A stretch of DNA of 64,000 nt from Photobacterium aphoticum (GTDB lineage Bacteria > Pseudomonadota > Gammaproteobacteria > Enterobacterales > Vibrionaceae). The notes below the pieces were generated by a model. That model searched no databases and had not been told where the DNA came from. It saw only the letters and a list, made by a program, of their open reading frames with translations. Numbering within the stretch: position 1 is the stretch's first letter; every line of letters begins with the position of its first letter. Shown here piece by piece: positions 55,624 through 64,000 of this stretch. Made by a program: the position numbers and the translations under genes. The stretch lies in assembly GCF_001029435.1 (NCBI RefSeq), contig NZ_LDOV01000011.1:31178-95177 (forward strand), read 5' to 3'.

Positions 55624-56165
55624 AGAAAAAAGGGACCTTATTGTTATTACTGGGCGCGTTTGCGTTGCCGGTGATTCTGGCCAAGCTGGTGCTGGATTTG
55701 AACTGGTATCAGGGCGGGGTGACCAACCGCGGCCAATTGTTATCGACCCCGGTGACCTCCGCGTGGCTGGGAGAGCGCCAGCAGTGGCAGCTGATTTATT
55801 TGCTGCCTGAGGCGTGTGAGGCCAAGTGTCAGGGCGCGTTGTTTAACCTGCAGCAAATTCCGTTGGCGGTCGGGGCCGAAAAAGACAGGGTCAGCAGTGT
55901 GTTGTTGCGTGCTACACCGGATGCCCGTTATGCCCCGACGGTGGAAAAACAGCTGCAAGCGCTGCCGCAACAAGTGGTGTCTGCACAGGTGATCAGCCAG
56001 ATGCAAACCTTGGAGTACGGTGCGCAGGCGATTTATCTGGCCGATCCGCACGGCAATGTGATGCTGGCGTATCCCTTAGTGACTGGGGAAGCGGCCATCT
56101 TGGCGCAGGGGAAAGATGTGCTGCGCGATCTTAAACGCTTGCTCAAAATCTCCAAGATCGGCTAG
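55620..56165 (+). CDS. Oxidase-cluster membrane-anchored protein with Sco-like CxxxC
   Basis: The 181-residue protein has one N-terminal membrane anchor (about 6-25) and a periplasmic domain. C66-x3-C70 (CEAKC) and H144 in YLADPHGNVML lie where Sco copper chaperones have CxxxC and a fold strand YLIDP. The fold is therefore probably thioredoxin-like. It is a regular but poorly named member of proteobacterial oxidase clusters. A role in copper or redox handling of CuA is inferred. ATGA overlap with SURF1. Confidence 0.8.
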   Translation: MKKKGTLLLLLGAFALPVILAKLVLDLNWYQGGVTNRGQLLSTPVTSAWLGERQQWQLIYLLPEACEAKCQGALFNLQQIPLAVGAEKDRVSSVLLRATPDARYAPTVEKQLQALPQQVVSAQVISQMQTLEYGAQAIYLADPHGNVMLAYPLVTGEAAILAQGKDVLRDLKRLLKISKIG

Positions 56166-56268
56166 CGCCCATTGCTGCCAGCGTGAAGCGATCAGCATGA
56201 AGGTATCAGCATGAAGATACCAGCGCTGACCGCTTACCTATAGGAAAGAACAACAGAAGGAGACAGGG

Positions 56269-57327
56269 ATGCACCGTGACCGTTTTCGTTATCTCGTGGG
56301 ATTCACCTTTGCTCTCGCGTTGTGTGTCATTGCCTTGGGCGCCTATACCCGTCTGACCGAGGCTGGGCTCGGGTGTCCGGACTGGCCGGGATGCTACGGG
56401 TTTGTGGGCGTGCCTCAATCTGCCGCCCAGCAAGCCGAGGCGGTCGCCCGTTTCCCTGACGCGCCGCTGGAGCATGACAAAGCCTGGAATGAGATGTTGC
56501 ACCGCTATGTTGCCGGGGCGTTAGGGCTGCTGATTTTACTGGTGAATGTGCTGGCGTGGCGTCGTCCACCGCATCCGCTGCCGCCTCGGCCCAAGCTGTT
56601 ACCGGCGTTATTGCTGGTGGTGGTGACCTTTCAGGCGGCATTGGGGATGTGGACTGTCACGCTTTCGCTCATGCCTGTGGTGGTGATGGGGCATCTCTTA
56701 GGAGGCTTTACCACCGCCGCCTTGTTGTTTGCTTTGTGTCTGTCGGTCTTTTCGCCGGCGGGGGCACCGGTGCCTGCGGGCTCAGGGTATTCCTTCACCG
56801 CGCGTCAGGCCGGTAAAGGGTTGTCGCTGTTGGCTGGATTGGGCTTGGTGACCGTGATCGGCCAAATTGCGCTGGGCGGTTGGACGGCTGCCAATTATGC
56901 CGCGTTGGTGTGTACGCAACTGCCCATTTGCGAAGTGGACTGGCAGCAACAGTTTGATACGTCCGCCTTTGCCTTGATCCAACCGGTGCATGAAACCTAC
57001 CAATATGGCGTGCTGGACTTTGCCCAGCGTGTCTCTATTCATGTGGCGCACCGCATTGGCGCCATGATCACCACGGTGGTCTTGTTGTTGCTGGCGTGGC
57101 GGGCATGGCGCGTGCCGGCATTGCGCTGGTCTGCGGGCATCATGGTGGTATTGCTGGGTGCCCAAGTCGCGCTGGGGATCACCAATGTGGTGGCCAGTTT
57201 ACCGCTCACGGTTGCCGTCGCGCATAACGTCACGGGTGTGCTGTTGATGCTGAGCGTCGTGGCACTGAACGTACAGATTTACCGTCAACGCCACACGGCG
57301 CGCGGGTGGCGTTCGGCACGCGCTTAA
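56269..57327 (+). CDS. ctaA: Heme A synthase CtaA (Cox15 type)
   Basis: The 352-residue membrane protein has eight helices in two repeats, with [48 protein letters not shown] and [12 protein letters not shown] supplying the histidine ligands. It oxidises the C8 methyl of heme O to give heme A for the oxidase. AGAAGGAGACAGGG precedes the ATG. Confidence 0.95.
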   Translation: MHRDRFRYLVGFTFALALCVIALGAYTRLTEAGLGCPDWPGCYGFVGVPQSAAQQAEAVARFPDAPLEHDKAWNEMLHRYVAGALGLLILLVNVLAWRRPPHPLPPRPKLLPALLLVVVTFQAALGMWTVTLSLMPVVVMGHLLGGFTTAALLFALCLSVFSPAGAPVPAGSGYSFTARQAGKGLSLLAGLGLVTVIGQIALGGWTAANYAALVCTQLPICEVDWQQQFDTSAFALIQPVHETYQYGVLDFAQRVSIHVAHRIGAMITTVVLLLLAWRAWRVPALRWSAGIMVVLLGAQVALGITNVVASLPLTVAVAHNVTGVLLMLSVVALNVQIYRQRHTARGWRSARA

Positions 57328-57410
57328 TGCGCCGTTTTATTGCTTCATCTTTTTGCTTTATTTTTTTGTTTCATTTTAACGCATTACCTGTGCCAAAGGA
57401 GGGCTCACTG

Positions 57411-58343
57411 ATGGCAAAAGTACAGTCAATCGCCAAAGCAGGCACGCTGAAAGCCGGTACGCACCAGCGTGTCTGGCAGGATTACCTCACCATGACCAAG
57501 CCCAAAGTGGTGGCCATGTTATTGCTGACCGCCTTGGTCGGTATGTGTCTGGCGGTGCCGGGGATCCCGCCGGTGAAAGCGGTGGTGTTAGGGCTGATCG
57601 GCATCGGCTTGCAATCTGCGGCCGCTGCCGCCTTTAATCATGTGCTGGATCGCCGTTTTGATGCCAAGATGGCGCGGACCTACCATCGGCCACTCGCCAA
57701 AGGACGGGTGCCGACCCACCATGCGGTGGTGTTCGCTTGTGTCTTGATGGTGGCCGGTTTCGTCGTATTGTGGCAGCTCAATGCGCTGACAGCGTGGCTG
57801 ACGTTTGCCAGTTTGATTGGCTATGCCGTGGTGTACACCGTGTGGCTGAAACATGCCACGCCGCAGAATATTGTGATTGGCGGGTTAGCCGGTGCGGCGC
57901 CTCCGTTATTGGGGTGGACAGCGGTCACCGGCCAGTTAGATCCCCATGCCTTGCTATTGGTGATGCTGGTGTTTACCTGGACGCCGCCGCATTTTTGGGC
58001 GTTGGCGATCCATCGTCGTGATGACTACGCCAAAGCGGGGATCCCGATGTTGCCGGTCACTCACGGGGTGGCGTTTACCCAAACCATGGTGCTGTTGTAC
58101 ACCGTGATGCTGGCACTGGTGGGCTTGTTACCGTGGCTGACGGGCATGAGTGGCTTGTTGTATCTGGCGGGAAGCAGTGCGTTGAATCTGGCATTTATCG
58201 GTTATGCCTGCCGATTGAAATTCGTGCCGGATGCGGTGAAGCAGGGGTATGCCTGGTCGACCTTTACCTTCTCTATCTGGCACTTGCTGGCCCTGTTTGT
58301 GGTGTTACTGGCCGATCACTGGTGGACGGTAGCGATGGGATAA
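57411..58343 (+). CDS. ctaB: Protoheme IX farnesyltransferase (heme O synthase)
   Basis: The 310-residue membrane protein has the UbiA-family prenyl-diphosphate motif [20 protein letters not shown] and the second [15 protein letters not shown], with [12 protein letters not shown]. It converts heme B to heme O, the substrate of CtaA. The ATG at 57411 has AAAGGAGGG upstream; the longer frame starts within ctaA and is rejected. Last gene of the oxidase cluster. Confidence 0.95.
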   Translation: MAKVQSIAKAGTLKAGTHQRVWQDYLTMTKPKVVAMLLLTALVGMCLAVPGIPPVKAVVLGLIGIGLQSAAAAAFNHVLDRRFDAKMARTYHRPLAKGRVPTHHAVVFACVLMVAGFVVLWQLNALTAWLTFASLIGYAVVYTVWLKHATPQNIVIGGLAGAAPPLLGWTAVTGQLDPHALLLVMLVFTWTPPHFWALAIHRRDDYAKAGIPMLPVTHGVAFTQTMVLLYTVMLALVGLLPWLTGMSGLLYLAGSSALNLAFIGYACRLKFVPDAVKQGYAWSTFTFSIWHLLALFVVLLADHWWTVAMG

Positions 58344-58414
58344 GCGGTAAGTATTATGCCGGAAATCACCTTTTTCTCAATTGGTTAGAGATTATTGTGT
58401 GGTTTGTCATTTTG

Positions 58415-58446
58415 CCCCTGAGATTGTGTCTCAGGGGCTTTCTATT
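58415..58446 (+). terminator. Terminator-like hairpin after ctaB
   Basis: CCCCTGAGA TTGTG TCTCAGGGG is a perfect 9-bp stem followed by CTTTCTATTT, a broken T tract. Confidence 0.7.
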
Positions 58447-58499
58447 TATGGCTAATGCACAGATAATCGCCGCTCCAATTTTTCAGGGTTGAGGTGGTT

Positions 58500-59849
58500 G
58501 TGTTTAAAGCGTTACGGGATATGTCGTTGCATCGTCAGGTATTTGCACTGGCGTTGCCTATGGTACTGTCAAATATTACGGTGCCTTTGCTGGGGTTAGT
58601 GGATGCGGCCGTGATCGGCCATCTGGATTATGCCTGGTATCTCGGGGGCGTGGCCGTCGGCGGCACCATGATCAACGTGACCTTCTGGCTGCTGGGTTTC
58701 TTACGCATGGCCACCACCGGCCTGAGTGCGCAAGCCTACGGCGCGTCGGATAAAGACGCGCAGGCGAGTGTTTTTTTGCAAGGCTTGGCCATGGCGTGGC
58801 TCCTTGCTTTGCTGCTGATTGTCTTTCATCAACCGGTCGCTTCGTTGATCTTCCAGTTCAGCAGCGCCAGCGCTGAAGTGAAGGTGTACGCCGAGCAGTA
58901 CTTCTCTATCCGTATCTGGGGGGCGCCGGCCGCGCTGGGTAATTTGGTGATCATGGGTTGGTTGCTGGGCACCCAAAATGCCCGCCATCCGATGTGGTTG
59001 TTGATCATCACCAACGTGGTGAACATCGCGCTGGATGTGTTGTTTGTGATTGGCTTTGGCTGGAAAGTGCAGGGCGCAGCGGCGGCCTCGGTGCTGGCCG
59101 AGTACAGTGGCCTGATGCTGGGACTGTGGTTTGTCTCGCGCCAGTGGCTGGCGGCGGCATTGCCGTCTGTGCGAGAGAAAATCGGCACCGTGCGCAATGG
59201 CATGGGGCGCTTATTGCGTCTTAACCGTGACATCTTCCTGCGCAGCTTATGTTTGCAGTTATCGTTCACCTTTATGACCTTTCAGGGCGCGACGCTAGGG
59301 GACGATGTCGTGGCCGCCAATGCGGTACTGATGAGCTTTTTGATGTTGGTGTCGTATGCGATGGACGGCTTTGCGTATGCGATGGAAGCCATGGTTGGTA
59401 AGGCGATCGGCGCCCGTAACCGTGAGGCGTTGGGGCGCAGTTTGATTGGTACCACCTTCTGGAGCCTGATCATTTCGCTCGCGATCATGGTGGCCTTTGC
59501 CGGGTTTGGCCGTGACATCATCGGGTTGATTTCTAATATTCCTGCTGTGCAGGCGGAAGCGGCGAAATACCTGCCTTGGTTGTCGGCGGTGCCGTTGGTG
59601 GCGATGTGGTGTTTCTTGCTGGACGGCATTTTTATTGGCGCGACCCGTGGACGGGAAATGCGTAACAGCATGTTCGTGGCGATCTGTGTGTTCTTTGCGG
59701 TGTGGTGGGGACTGTCGGCGTACGGCAACCATGCACTGTGGGCCGCGATGCTGGCCTTTATGGGAATGCGTGGTCTGGGGCTGGCTGTCATATTTGCTTA
59801 CCAATGGCATAAAGATATTTTTCTTGAAGCGGCCAGTGCAAACAACTAG
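58500..59849 (+). CDS. dinF: MATE-family efflux protein DinF
   Basis: The approximately 449-residue protein has twelve membrane helices and follows E. coli DinF: ALPMVLSNITVPLLGLVDAA, VIGHLDYAWYLGGVAVGG, FLRMATTGLSAQAYGA, LNRDIFLRSLCLQL, DGFAYAMEAMVGKAIGARN, LLDGIFIGATRGREMRNSM. MATE proteins use ion gradients to export toxic compounds. The start is uncertain: GTG 58494, GTG 58500 and ATG 58521 are in frame; TTGAGG favours 58500. No CTGT-N8-ACAG box is seen nearby, so SOS control may be lost. Confidence 0.9.
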   Translation: MFKALRDMSLHRQVFALALPMVLSNITVPLLGLVDAAVIGHLDYAWYLGGVAVGGTMINVTFWLLGFLRMATTGLSAQAYGASDKDAQASVFLQGLAMAWLLALLLIVFHQPVASLIFQFSSASAEVKVYAEQYFSIRIWGAPAALGNLVIMGWLLGTQNARHPMWLLIITNVVNIALDVLFVIGFGWKVQGAAAASVLAEYSGLMLGLWFVSRQWLAAALPSVREKIGTVRNGMGRLLRLNRDIFLRSLCLQLSFTFMTFQGATLGDDVVAANAVLMSFLMLVSYAMDGFAYAMEAMVGKAIGARNREALGRSLIGTTFWSLIISLAIMVAFAGFGRDIIGLISNIPAVQAEAAKYLPWLSAVPLVAMWCFLLDGIFIGATRGREMRNSMFVAICVFFAVWWGLSAYGNHALWAAMLAFMGMRGLGLAVIFAYQWHKDIFLEAASANN

Positions 59850-59953
59850 TTAGAATTTATCGTCTGACTTTGGTTAATTTTGCGGCAAAAAATGCTGTTA
59901 AAGCGCGCAGTGTTCTGTTTAAATTGCGAGCGATTTAGCAAGGTGGAAGAGTC

Positions 59954-60346
59954 ATGAAGAAAGCATTAGTGGGATTGCTGTTTGCCATCCTGACACTGAG
60001 TTGGGTGTCGCCGGCCATGGCGGGCATCCAAGGGAAATCGTACAAAGTGACGGCCACGGCCTATAACTCGGTACGGGCCCAGACCAATTCAAACCCTTCC
60101 ATCGCCGCATGGGGGGATCGTTTAAAACCGGGCATGAAAGCGATCGCGGTATCCCGTGATTTTCTGGGGCGCGGCTTTAAGCGCGGCACTAAAGTGAAGA
60201 TCTCGGGGTTGCCGGGGGAGTACGTGGTGCTGGATAAGATGAACAAGCGCTGGCGCAATAAGATTGATATCTACATGGGCCGCGATGTGCAGGCCGCCCG
60301 TAACTGGGGCCGCCGCCATGTGACCATCACGGTGGTTAAAGCCTGA
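59954..60346 (+). CDS. Secreted 3D-domain (double-psi beta-barrel) protein
   Basis: The 130-residue protein has a signal peptide ending AMA (residues 21-23). The mature part KVTATAYNSVRAQTNSNPS, AVSRDFLGRGFKRGTKVKI, KIDIYMG and NWGRRHVTITVV fits the 3D domain named for its three aspartates, related to the MltA lytic transglycosylase core. It probably acts on or binds peptidoglycan in the periplasm. AAGGTGGAAG precedes the ATG. Confidence 0.85.
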   Translation: MKKALVGLLFAILTLSWVSPAMAGIQGKSYKVTATAYNSVRAQTNSNPSIAAWGDRLKPGMKAIAVSRDFLGRGFKRGTKVKISGLPGEYVVLDKMNKRWRNKIDIYMGRDVQAARNWGRRHVTITVVKA

Positions 60347-60364
60347 TCCGCAGCGATCACCCAT

Positions 60365-60392
60365 AAAAAAGTCAGCCTCGGCTGACTTTTTT
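60365..60392 (+). terminator. Terminator after the 3D-domain gene
   Basis: AAAAAAGTCAGCC TC GGCTGACTTTTTT. Confidence 0.9.
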
Positions 60393-60431
60393 GTTGTCTG
60401 TTTGTTCTGTTGCTGAGGCGATAAGGCCGAA

Positions 60432-60447
60432 TGTTCCATGTGAAACA
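60432..60447. promoter_or_regulatory. parS-like site
   Basis: TGTTCCATGTGAAACA matches the chromosomal ParB-binding consensus TGTTNCACGTGAAACA at all positions but one (CATGTG for CACGTG). It lies in a short intergenic gap between convergent genes. Many gamma-proteobacteria have several parS sites near the origin. Function is inferred; a chance match is possible. Confidence 0.4.
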
Positions 60448-60513
60448 TTGCCGAGCAGAGCGGCAAAGGTGAGTTCGCCGCAGACTGTTTTATTTTGCTA
60501 TCAGCTATCAGAC

Positions 60514-61092
60514 TTAGTAGTAAGAGTGCTCACCACGGGCATGCTCAGTGATATCACGCACGCCAGTCAGCTCACCGGCAAACTGTGCCAGTAGCTCTTT
60601 CTCGATCCCTTCTTTCAGGGTCACGTCGACCATGGAACAACCGTTACAACCGCCGCCAAATTGCAGAATCGCCACACCGTCTTCGGTGATTTCAGCCAGT
60701 GACACGTTACCGCCGTGACCGGCCAGCTGTGGGTTCACCTGGGTTTGGATCACGTAATCCACGCGCTCCATCAGCGTAGCGTCATCAGACACTTTGCGTA
60801 CTTTTGCGTTTGGCGCTTTCAGGGTCAGCTGTGAGCCCATCTTATCCGTAACAAAATCGATTTCCGCATCATCCAGGAACGGTAGGCTTAGTTCGTCAAC
60901 GAACGCAGAAAACAGATCAAATTTGATTTCTGTATCCGTTGCTTCAACCGCTTCGGGTGGGCAGTAGGATACGCCGCACTCTGCATTTTGCGTACCAGGG
61001 TTAACCACGAAAACGCGGATGTTAGTGCCTTCTGGCTGCTGTGCCAAAAGTTTGCCGAAGTGCTGTTGAGCATTTTCAGAAATAGTAATCAT
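60514..61092 (-). CDS. nfuA: Fe-S biogenesis protein NfuA
   Basis: The 192-residue protein (191 in E. coli) has a degenerate A-type N-terminal domain ([16 protein letters not shown]) and a C-terminal Nfu domain with the cluster-binding C149-x2-C152 ([15 protein letters not shown]). It carries [4Fe-4S] clusters to target proteins, especially under oxidative or iron stress. ATG 61092 matches E. coli; the GTG two codons earlier is not favoured. Confidence 0.96.
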   Translation of the reverse strand: MITISENAQQHFGKLLAQQPEGTNIRVFVVNPGTQNAECGVSYCPPEAVEATDTEIKFDLFSAFVDELSLPFLDDAEIDFVTDKMGSQLTLKAPNAKVRKVSDDATLMERVDYVIQTQVNPQLAGHGGNVSLAEITEDGVAILQFGGGCNGCSMVDVTLKEGIEKELLAQFAGELTGVRDITEHARGEHSYY

Positions 61093-61187
61093 AGACACGA
61101 CGTAATACCTGACTTATTTAGTAAGATTAATTCTATTCTACTCTGTGATGCTCTTTCTATCATCCCTTAATCGCCGCATCTATGATT

Positions 61188-61901
61188 TCATCCCACGTTT
61201 TTATGATTTTTATCAATGGGTGTGAATCCCAGGCAATAGACATCCACCGTTTTGACGCCGTGCTGGTGCAGGACATGCGTCAGGGCGGTGACCGTGCTGC
61301 CCGTGGTGAGGACATCATCAACCAGCGCCACATGATCGGGTAACGCAATGTCACGCACCGCAAAAGCCTGCTGCAAATTGCGCTGTCGTGCCGCACGGGG
61401 CAAGGTGTGCTGGCGCACCGTGTGTTGTGTTCGGCGCAGCGCATGGGGCCAACACTGACTGCCTAAACGGCGGGCCAGGGCATCCGCCAGTAAGGTGCTT
61501 TGGTTAAACCCGCGTGTCAGGCGGCGCAATGGGTGCAAGGGCACAGGCAACAGGACCGGTGCGGGATGGGGAATGTGTAGGGCCAACAGCGCCGCAAGCG
61601 GATCGGCCAGCCAGAAGTGGCGCTGAAATTTGAACTGGTGCACCCATTGGCGCAGGGGAAAACGAAATTCTCCTACTCGTACCAAGCGTTGCCACGGGGG
61701 CGGTGAGCGCAGGCAATGGCCGCAGTGGGGTGTGTTGGTCAACTGGCTATGTCCGCAATGGTGGCAATACGGCCGCTGTGCAATGTGCGCCAGACAGTGA
61801 TCACACCAGAACTGATCGCGCGTTGGGGCGGGCAGTTGGCAGAACGGACAGTGATGCGAGGCGTGCAGGCAGTTGGTGATTGACCGAAATAGGGATACCA
61901 T
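61188..61901 (-). CDS. gntX: ComF/GntX-family phosphoribosyltransferase-like protein
   Basis: The 237-residue protein has an N-terminal four-pair cysteine region (CPFC, CDHC, CHHC, CGHC) that probably binds zinc, and a C-terminal phosphoribosyltransferase motif VALVDDVLTTGST. Homologues are needed for DNA uptake (ComF) in competent bacteria; the E. coli homologue GntX (YhgH) sits between bioH and nfuA as here. The start at 61901 is 36 bp from the divergent bioH; the longer frame overlaps bioH and is rejected. Confidence 0.92.
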   Translation of the reverse strand: MVSLFRSITNCLHASHHCPFCQLPAPTRDQFWCDHCLAHIAQRPYCHHCGHSQLTNTPHCGHCLRSPPPWQRLVRVGEFRFPLRQWVHQFKFQRHFWLADPLAALLALHIPHPAPVLLPVPLHPLRRLTRGFNQSTLLADALARRLGSQCWPHALRRTQHTVRQHTLPRAARQRNLQQAFAVRDIALPDHVALVDDVLTTGSTVTALTHVLHQHGVKTVDVYCLGFTPIDKNHKNVG

Positions 61902-61937
61902 CGATGACTCCAAAAGGGCAGATACAAGGAAATATAG

Positions 61938-62708
61938 ATGACAACCACACTGTATTGGCAGACGGAAGGCCAAGGAGATGATCTGGTTCTCATTCACGGC
62001 TGGGGTATGAACGGGGCGGTATGGCAGCACCTGTTACCGCAACTCACGCCGCATTACCGCGTGCACGTGGTGGATTTGCCCGGTTATGGGTTGAGCGGTG
62101 ACGCTGACGCGGGCAACCTTGATGAGGTGGTACAGTTATTGCTTGAAAACTCCCCACCAACGGCAACGTGGATCGGCTGGTCGTTAGGGGGGTTAGTGGC
62201 GACGCGCGCGGCGTTATTGGCGCCGGAAAAAGTGTCCCGTCTGGTGACGGTGGCCAGCTCGCCGTGCTTTGCCGCGCAAGGCGTGTGGCGTGGCATCAAA
62301 CCGGCGGTCCTGACGGATTTTCGTCAGCAACTGGCGCAGGATTTTGATGGCACGGTCGGCCGCTTTATGGCGCTGCAGGCCATGGGCAGTCCGACGGCAC
62401 GGCAGGATGTCCGCCAGCTTAAAGAGGCGGTATTGTCGCGTCCGGCACCGCAACCCGCTGCATTAGCCGCCGGGCTGCAGATGCTGGCCGAGGTCGATTT
62501 GCGCCCGCAACTGGACGTGATTGCCCAGCCTTGGCTGCGTTTGTATGGCCGCTTGGATGGGTTGGTGCCGGTGAAAGTGGCCGAGCATATGGATGCCTTG
62601 GCACCGCTGTCACAACGGCAAGTGTTTGCCTCTGCCTCGCATGCGCCGTTTATTTCGCACCCGTCTGAGTTTGCCGATACCTTGCTGTCATTCTTAGCCA
62701 GCGAGTAA
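61938..62708 (+). CDS. bioH: Pimeloyl-ACP methyl ester carboxylesterase BioH
   Basis: The 256-residue alpha/beta hydrolase has the triad S82 (GWSLGG), D207 (GRLDGLVP) and H235 (SHAPF), the same residues as E. coli BioH, and HGWGMNG as oxyanion loop. It frees pimeloyl-ACP for biotin synthesis. AAGGAAATATAG precedes the ATG. It is divergent from gntX. Confidence 0.96.
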   Translation: MTTTLYWQTEGQGDDLVLIHGWGMNGAVWQHLLPQLTPHYRVHVVDLPGYGLSGDADAGNLDEVVQLLLENSPPTATWIGWSLGGLVATRAALLAPEKVSRLVTVASSPCFAAQGVWRGIKPAVLTDFRQQLAQDFDGTVGRFMALQAMGSPTARQDVRQLKEAVLSRPAPQPAALAAGLQMLAEVDLRPQLDVIAQPWLRLYGRLDGLVPVKVAEHMDALAPLSQRQVFASASHAPFISHPSEFADTLLSFLASE

Positions 62709-62843
62709 CGCGTCAAGGCAAGATTGCGACTAAACCTTTTTCCACGTTGGCCGATAACTAGATACCTCCCTGACTGGGCAGAAGACTGCTCGGGTTGGAG
62801 GATAACCATTGCGTTGCTTTGATAAAGCAAGGAGCCTTTATCC

Positions 62844-63272
62844 ATGATCGGAAAGTTAACCAATACGGTGATCTACACGCCGGCCAGCCTGAAAGCGGCC
62901 ACAGCAGGACAAGATCGCTCGGCCAGCCAGACGGCGTCGCCCGCCTCGTCTGCCGCAACAGCGGGGGAGACGACCGTCTCGATTTCAACGGCGGCTCGTC
63001 AACAGCAGGCCGCAGAGGCGGCGAAACAGGCTGTCCAGCGCGACGCCGCACCGGTGGTGGATGAGAAAGACACACCGGCAAATGCGTCGGCACAGTCTGA
63101 CAGTGACGATGTGTTAGACATCACCAAAGAAAAAGCCGAGTCGTTTGCTTACGGTGCGTTGGGCATGGATCACCCGGATGAAGTGACCAGCAACACCGAT
63201 GAGTATTACACCGCCGGACAGGTGTTATCGGCACTGGGTACGGTCGCGACCGTGCTGCTGGCTATCGCGTAA
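62844..63272 (+). CDS. Ala/Ser/Thr-rich protein with C-terminal hydrophobic tail, unknown
   Basis: The 142-residue protein has a low-complexity Ala/Ser/Thr/Gln N-terminal two thirds with a helical segment (about 50-80), then MDHPDEVTSNTDEYYTAGQV and a hydrophobic C-terminus ending VLSALGTVATVLLAIA, which could be a tail anchor. AAGGAG lies about 11 nt before the ATG. It is followed after 21 bp by another unknown gene, so the two are probably an operon. I recognise no named family; similar pairs occur in vibrios. Confidence 0.75.
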   Translation: MIGKLTNTVIYTPASLKAATAGQDRSASQTASPASSAATAGETTVSISTAARQQQAAEAAKQAVQRDAAPVVDEKDTPANASAQSDSDDVLDITKEKAESFAYGALGMDHPDEVTSNTDEYYTAGQVLSALGTVATVLLAIA

Positions 63273-63293
63273 TACCCTGATGAGAGTGCACGC

Positions 63294-63752
63294 ATGCTAG
63301 TGTCGCCGGTGCAGGTCGGTGCGCCGATCATCGCCTCCACCATCAACCCGCCCACCGAGCAAGCGGCGCGGGATAATCGCGTGCGTGAAAAAATCGTCCC
63401 ACCGGCAGAGTTAGCCTCCGCCACGGCGGAAAAACGCCTGACCAGTGATGAAAAGCAGCTGAAAAAGCCCGCTTGGGATCCGAGTGAACACCCGGATTAT
63501 CAGGATGCGGCGGCCGCCAAACATTACGGTTACCAGCAAGAATTAGAACAGCTTGTCAGCGCACTCTCGGCTGATCGCTATATGGGCGATGTCAGTGAGT
63601 TGGGCTATACCATGCACATCAAATTGCCCCGCGCGTTATTGGAAGAGTTGGCCGCTTACAATGAAGCCGACCGCACTCGAGGGGTCGTCGCGCACAAATA
63701 TGCGCAGGCTACCGTACCCAATCCACCGACCGAGTATTTGGTGGTGTTGTGA
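63294..63752 (+). CDS. Conserved unknown protein, partner of the preceding gene
   Basis: The 152-residue protein begins MLVSPVQVGAPIIASTINPP and has a charged, probably disordered N-terminal half and a more structured C-terminal half (YGYQQELEQLVSALSADRY, LPRALLEELAAYNEADRT, VAHKYAQATVPNPPTEYLVV). No signal peptide or membrane helix is seen. In vibrios related proteins are sometimes labelled Lon protease-like, but no protease motif is visible. Operon with the preceding gene. Confidence 0.75.
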   Translation: MLVSPVQVGAPIIASTINPPTEQAARDNRVREKIVPPAELASATAEKRLTSDEKQLKKPAWDPSEHPDYQDAAAAKHYGYQQELEQLVSALSADRYMGDVSELGYTMHIKLPRALLEELAAYNEADRTRGVVAHKYAQATVPNPPTEYLVVL

Positions 63753-63764
63753 TAAAAGCAGGGG

Positions 63765-64000
63765 CGAGTGGCTAGTAAGAGCGGGTTAAGTGCGGTGCTA
63801 TGGACCTGAGGCCCTAAGGTTCTATGGAAAGAGCTTGAAAGGGACGCGTCATGCTTTGCGCCGAGGGACGAGTCCTGAGTAAGAGAAGAGCGGGTTAAGT
63901 GCGGTTCTACGATCCTATGGCCCTATGGAAAAATCGAGAGCGGAAGAGCTTGCATATAGAATTTTCAACGGCATCCTGCCCCCAGAACCCCAGAACCCCA
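63765..64000. repeat. Degenerate heptamer array and direct repeats at the window end
   Basis: From 63765 the sequence runs in 7-bp steps GCGAGTG, GCTAGTA, AGAGCGG, GTTAAGT, GCGGTGC, TATGGAC, CTGAGGC, CCTAAGG, and again from about 63862 (CGAGGGA, CGAGTCC, TGAGTAA). A 20-bp direct repeat AAGAGCGGGTTAAGTGCGGT occurs at 63778-63797 and 63887-63906. The last bases repeat CCCCAGAA. No gene is visible; the region continues beyond the window. Confidence 0.65.

Overview
The window reads as chromosomal DNA of a gamma-proteobacterium of the order Vibrionales. The reasons are the gene neighbourhoods (gppA-rhlB, trxA-rho, ubiD-fre, rsmD/ftsYEX-rpoH, glpE-glpG, ubiC-ubiA, plsB/lexA, nfuA-gntX/bioH, pldB-yigL), close E. 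coli-like protein sequences, and an E. coli-type LexA box. The fairly GC-rich coding sequence and a caa3 oxidase cluster would fit Salinivibrio or a relative, but that is an inference. No rRNA, tRNA, CRISPR array, prophage or insertion sequence was seen. Almost everything is core genome; the unusual material lies mainly in intergenic DNA and a few small or modified proteins.

Layout. 1-7.9 kb: 5' part of rlmJ, prlC, an intergenic degenerate repeat array, gppA-rhlB, trxA, rho. 8-12.2 kb: a secreted unknown, an enlarged ubiD, a lone 2Fe-2S ferredoxin and fre. 12.3-16.8 kb: lipoprotein, DMT permease, uspA, ferritin, uspB and a YnaI-type channel. 17-24.7 kb: yhiN-like flavoprotein, eda, a DUF3332 lipoprotein, the divergent pair tapT-like/EVE, yigL-pldB and an EAL-HDOD protein. 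24.7-32.2 kb: LysR regulator, AbgT-type transporter, SDR, acyltransferase, and a run of small proteins including a membrane protein with a HEPN-like motif and a 26-residue membrane peptide. 32.2-37.2 kb: yhhL-rsmD divergent from ftsY-ftsE-ftsX-rpoH, followed by a cluster of DnaA-box-like sites. 37.6-43.4 kb: the glycerol-3-phosphate group glpE, glpG, glpT, glpR, glpD. 43.5-49 kb: FliL-like protein, ubiC-ubiA, plsB, lexA. 49-58.3 kb: a putatively Fur-controlled methyltransferase-like gene, then the caa3 cytochrome oxidase cluster with its assembly and heme A genes. 58.5-64 kb: dinF, a 3D-domain protein, nfuA, gntX/comF, bioH and two unknown genes.

How the genes work together. ubiC, ubiA and ubiD cover three steps of ubiquinone synthesis; coxB-ctaD-ctaG-ctaE with SURF1, a Sco-like protein, ctaA and ctaB make a complete caa3 terminal oxidase. 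GlpT imports and GlpD oxidises glycerol-3-phosphate, PlsB uses it for phospholipid synthesis, and GlpR-like operators precede glpT and glpD. The lexA gene has a good SOS box; dinF, which follows lexA directly in E. coli, is here about 9.5 kb away with the oxidase cluster between.

The best leads for something undescribed are: a UbiD with a duplicated C-terminal segment in which each copy keeps different conserved residues; a 26-residue membrane peptide with its own promoter, ribosome site and terminator; DnaA-box and GATC clustering after rpoH; a Fur box before the lexA-adjacent methyltransferase-like gene; 7-bp degenerate intergenic arrays at three places; a roughly 78-bp degenerate array after prlC; and a near-perfect parS-like site near nfuA. 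I found no clear new multi-gene system.
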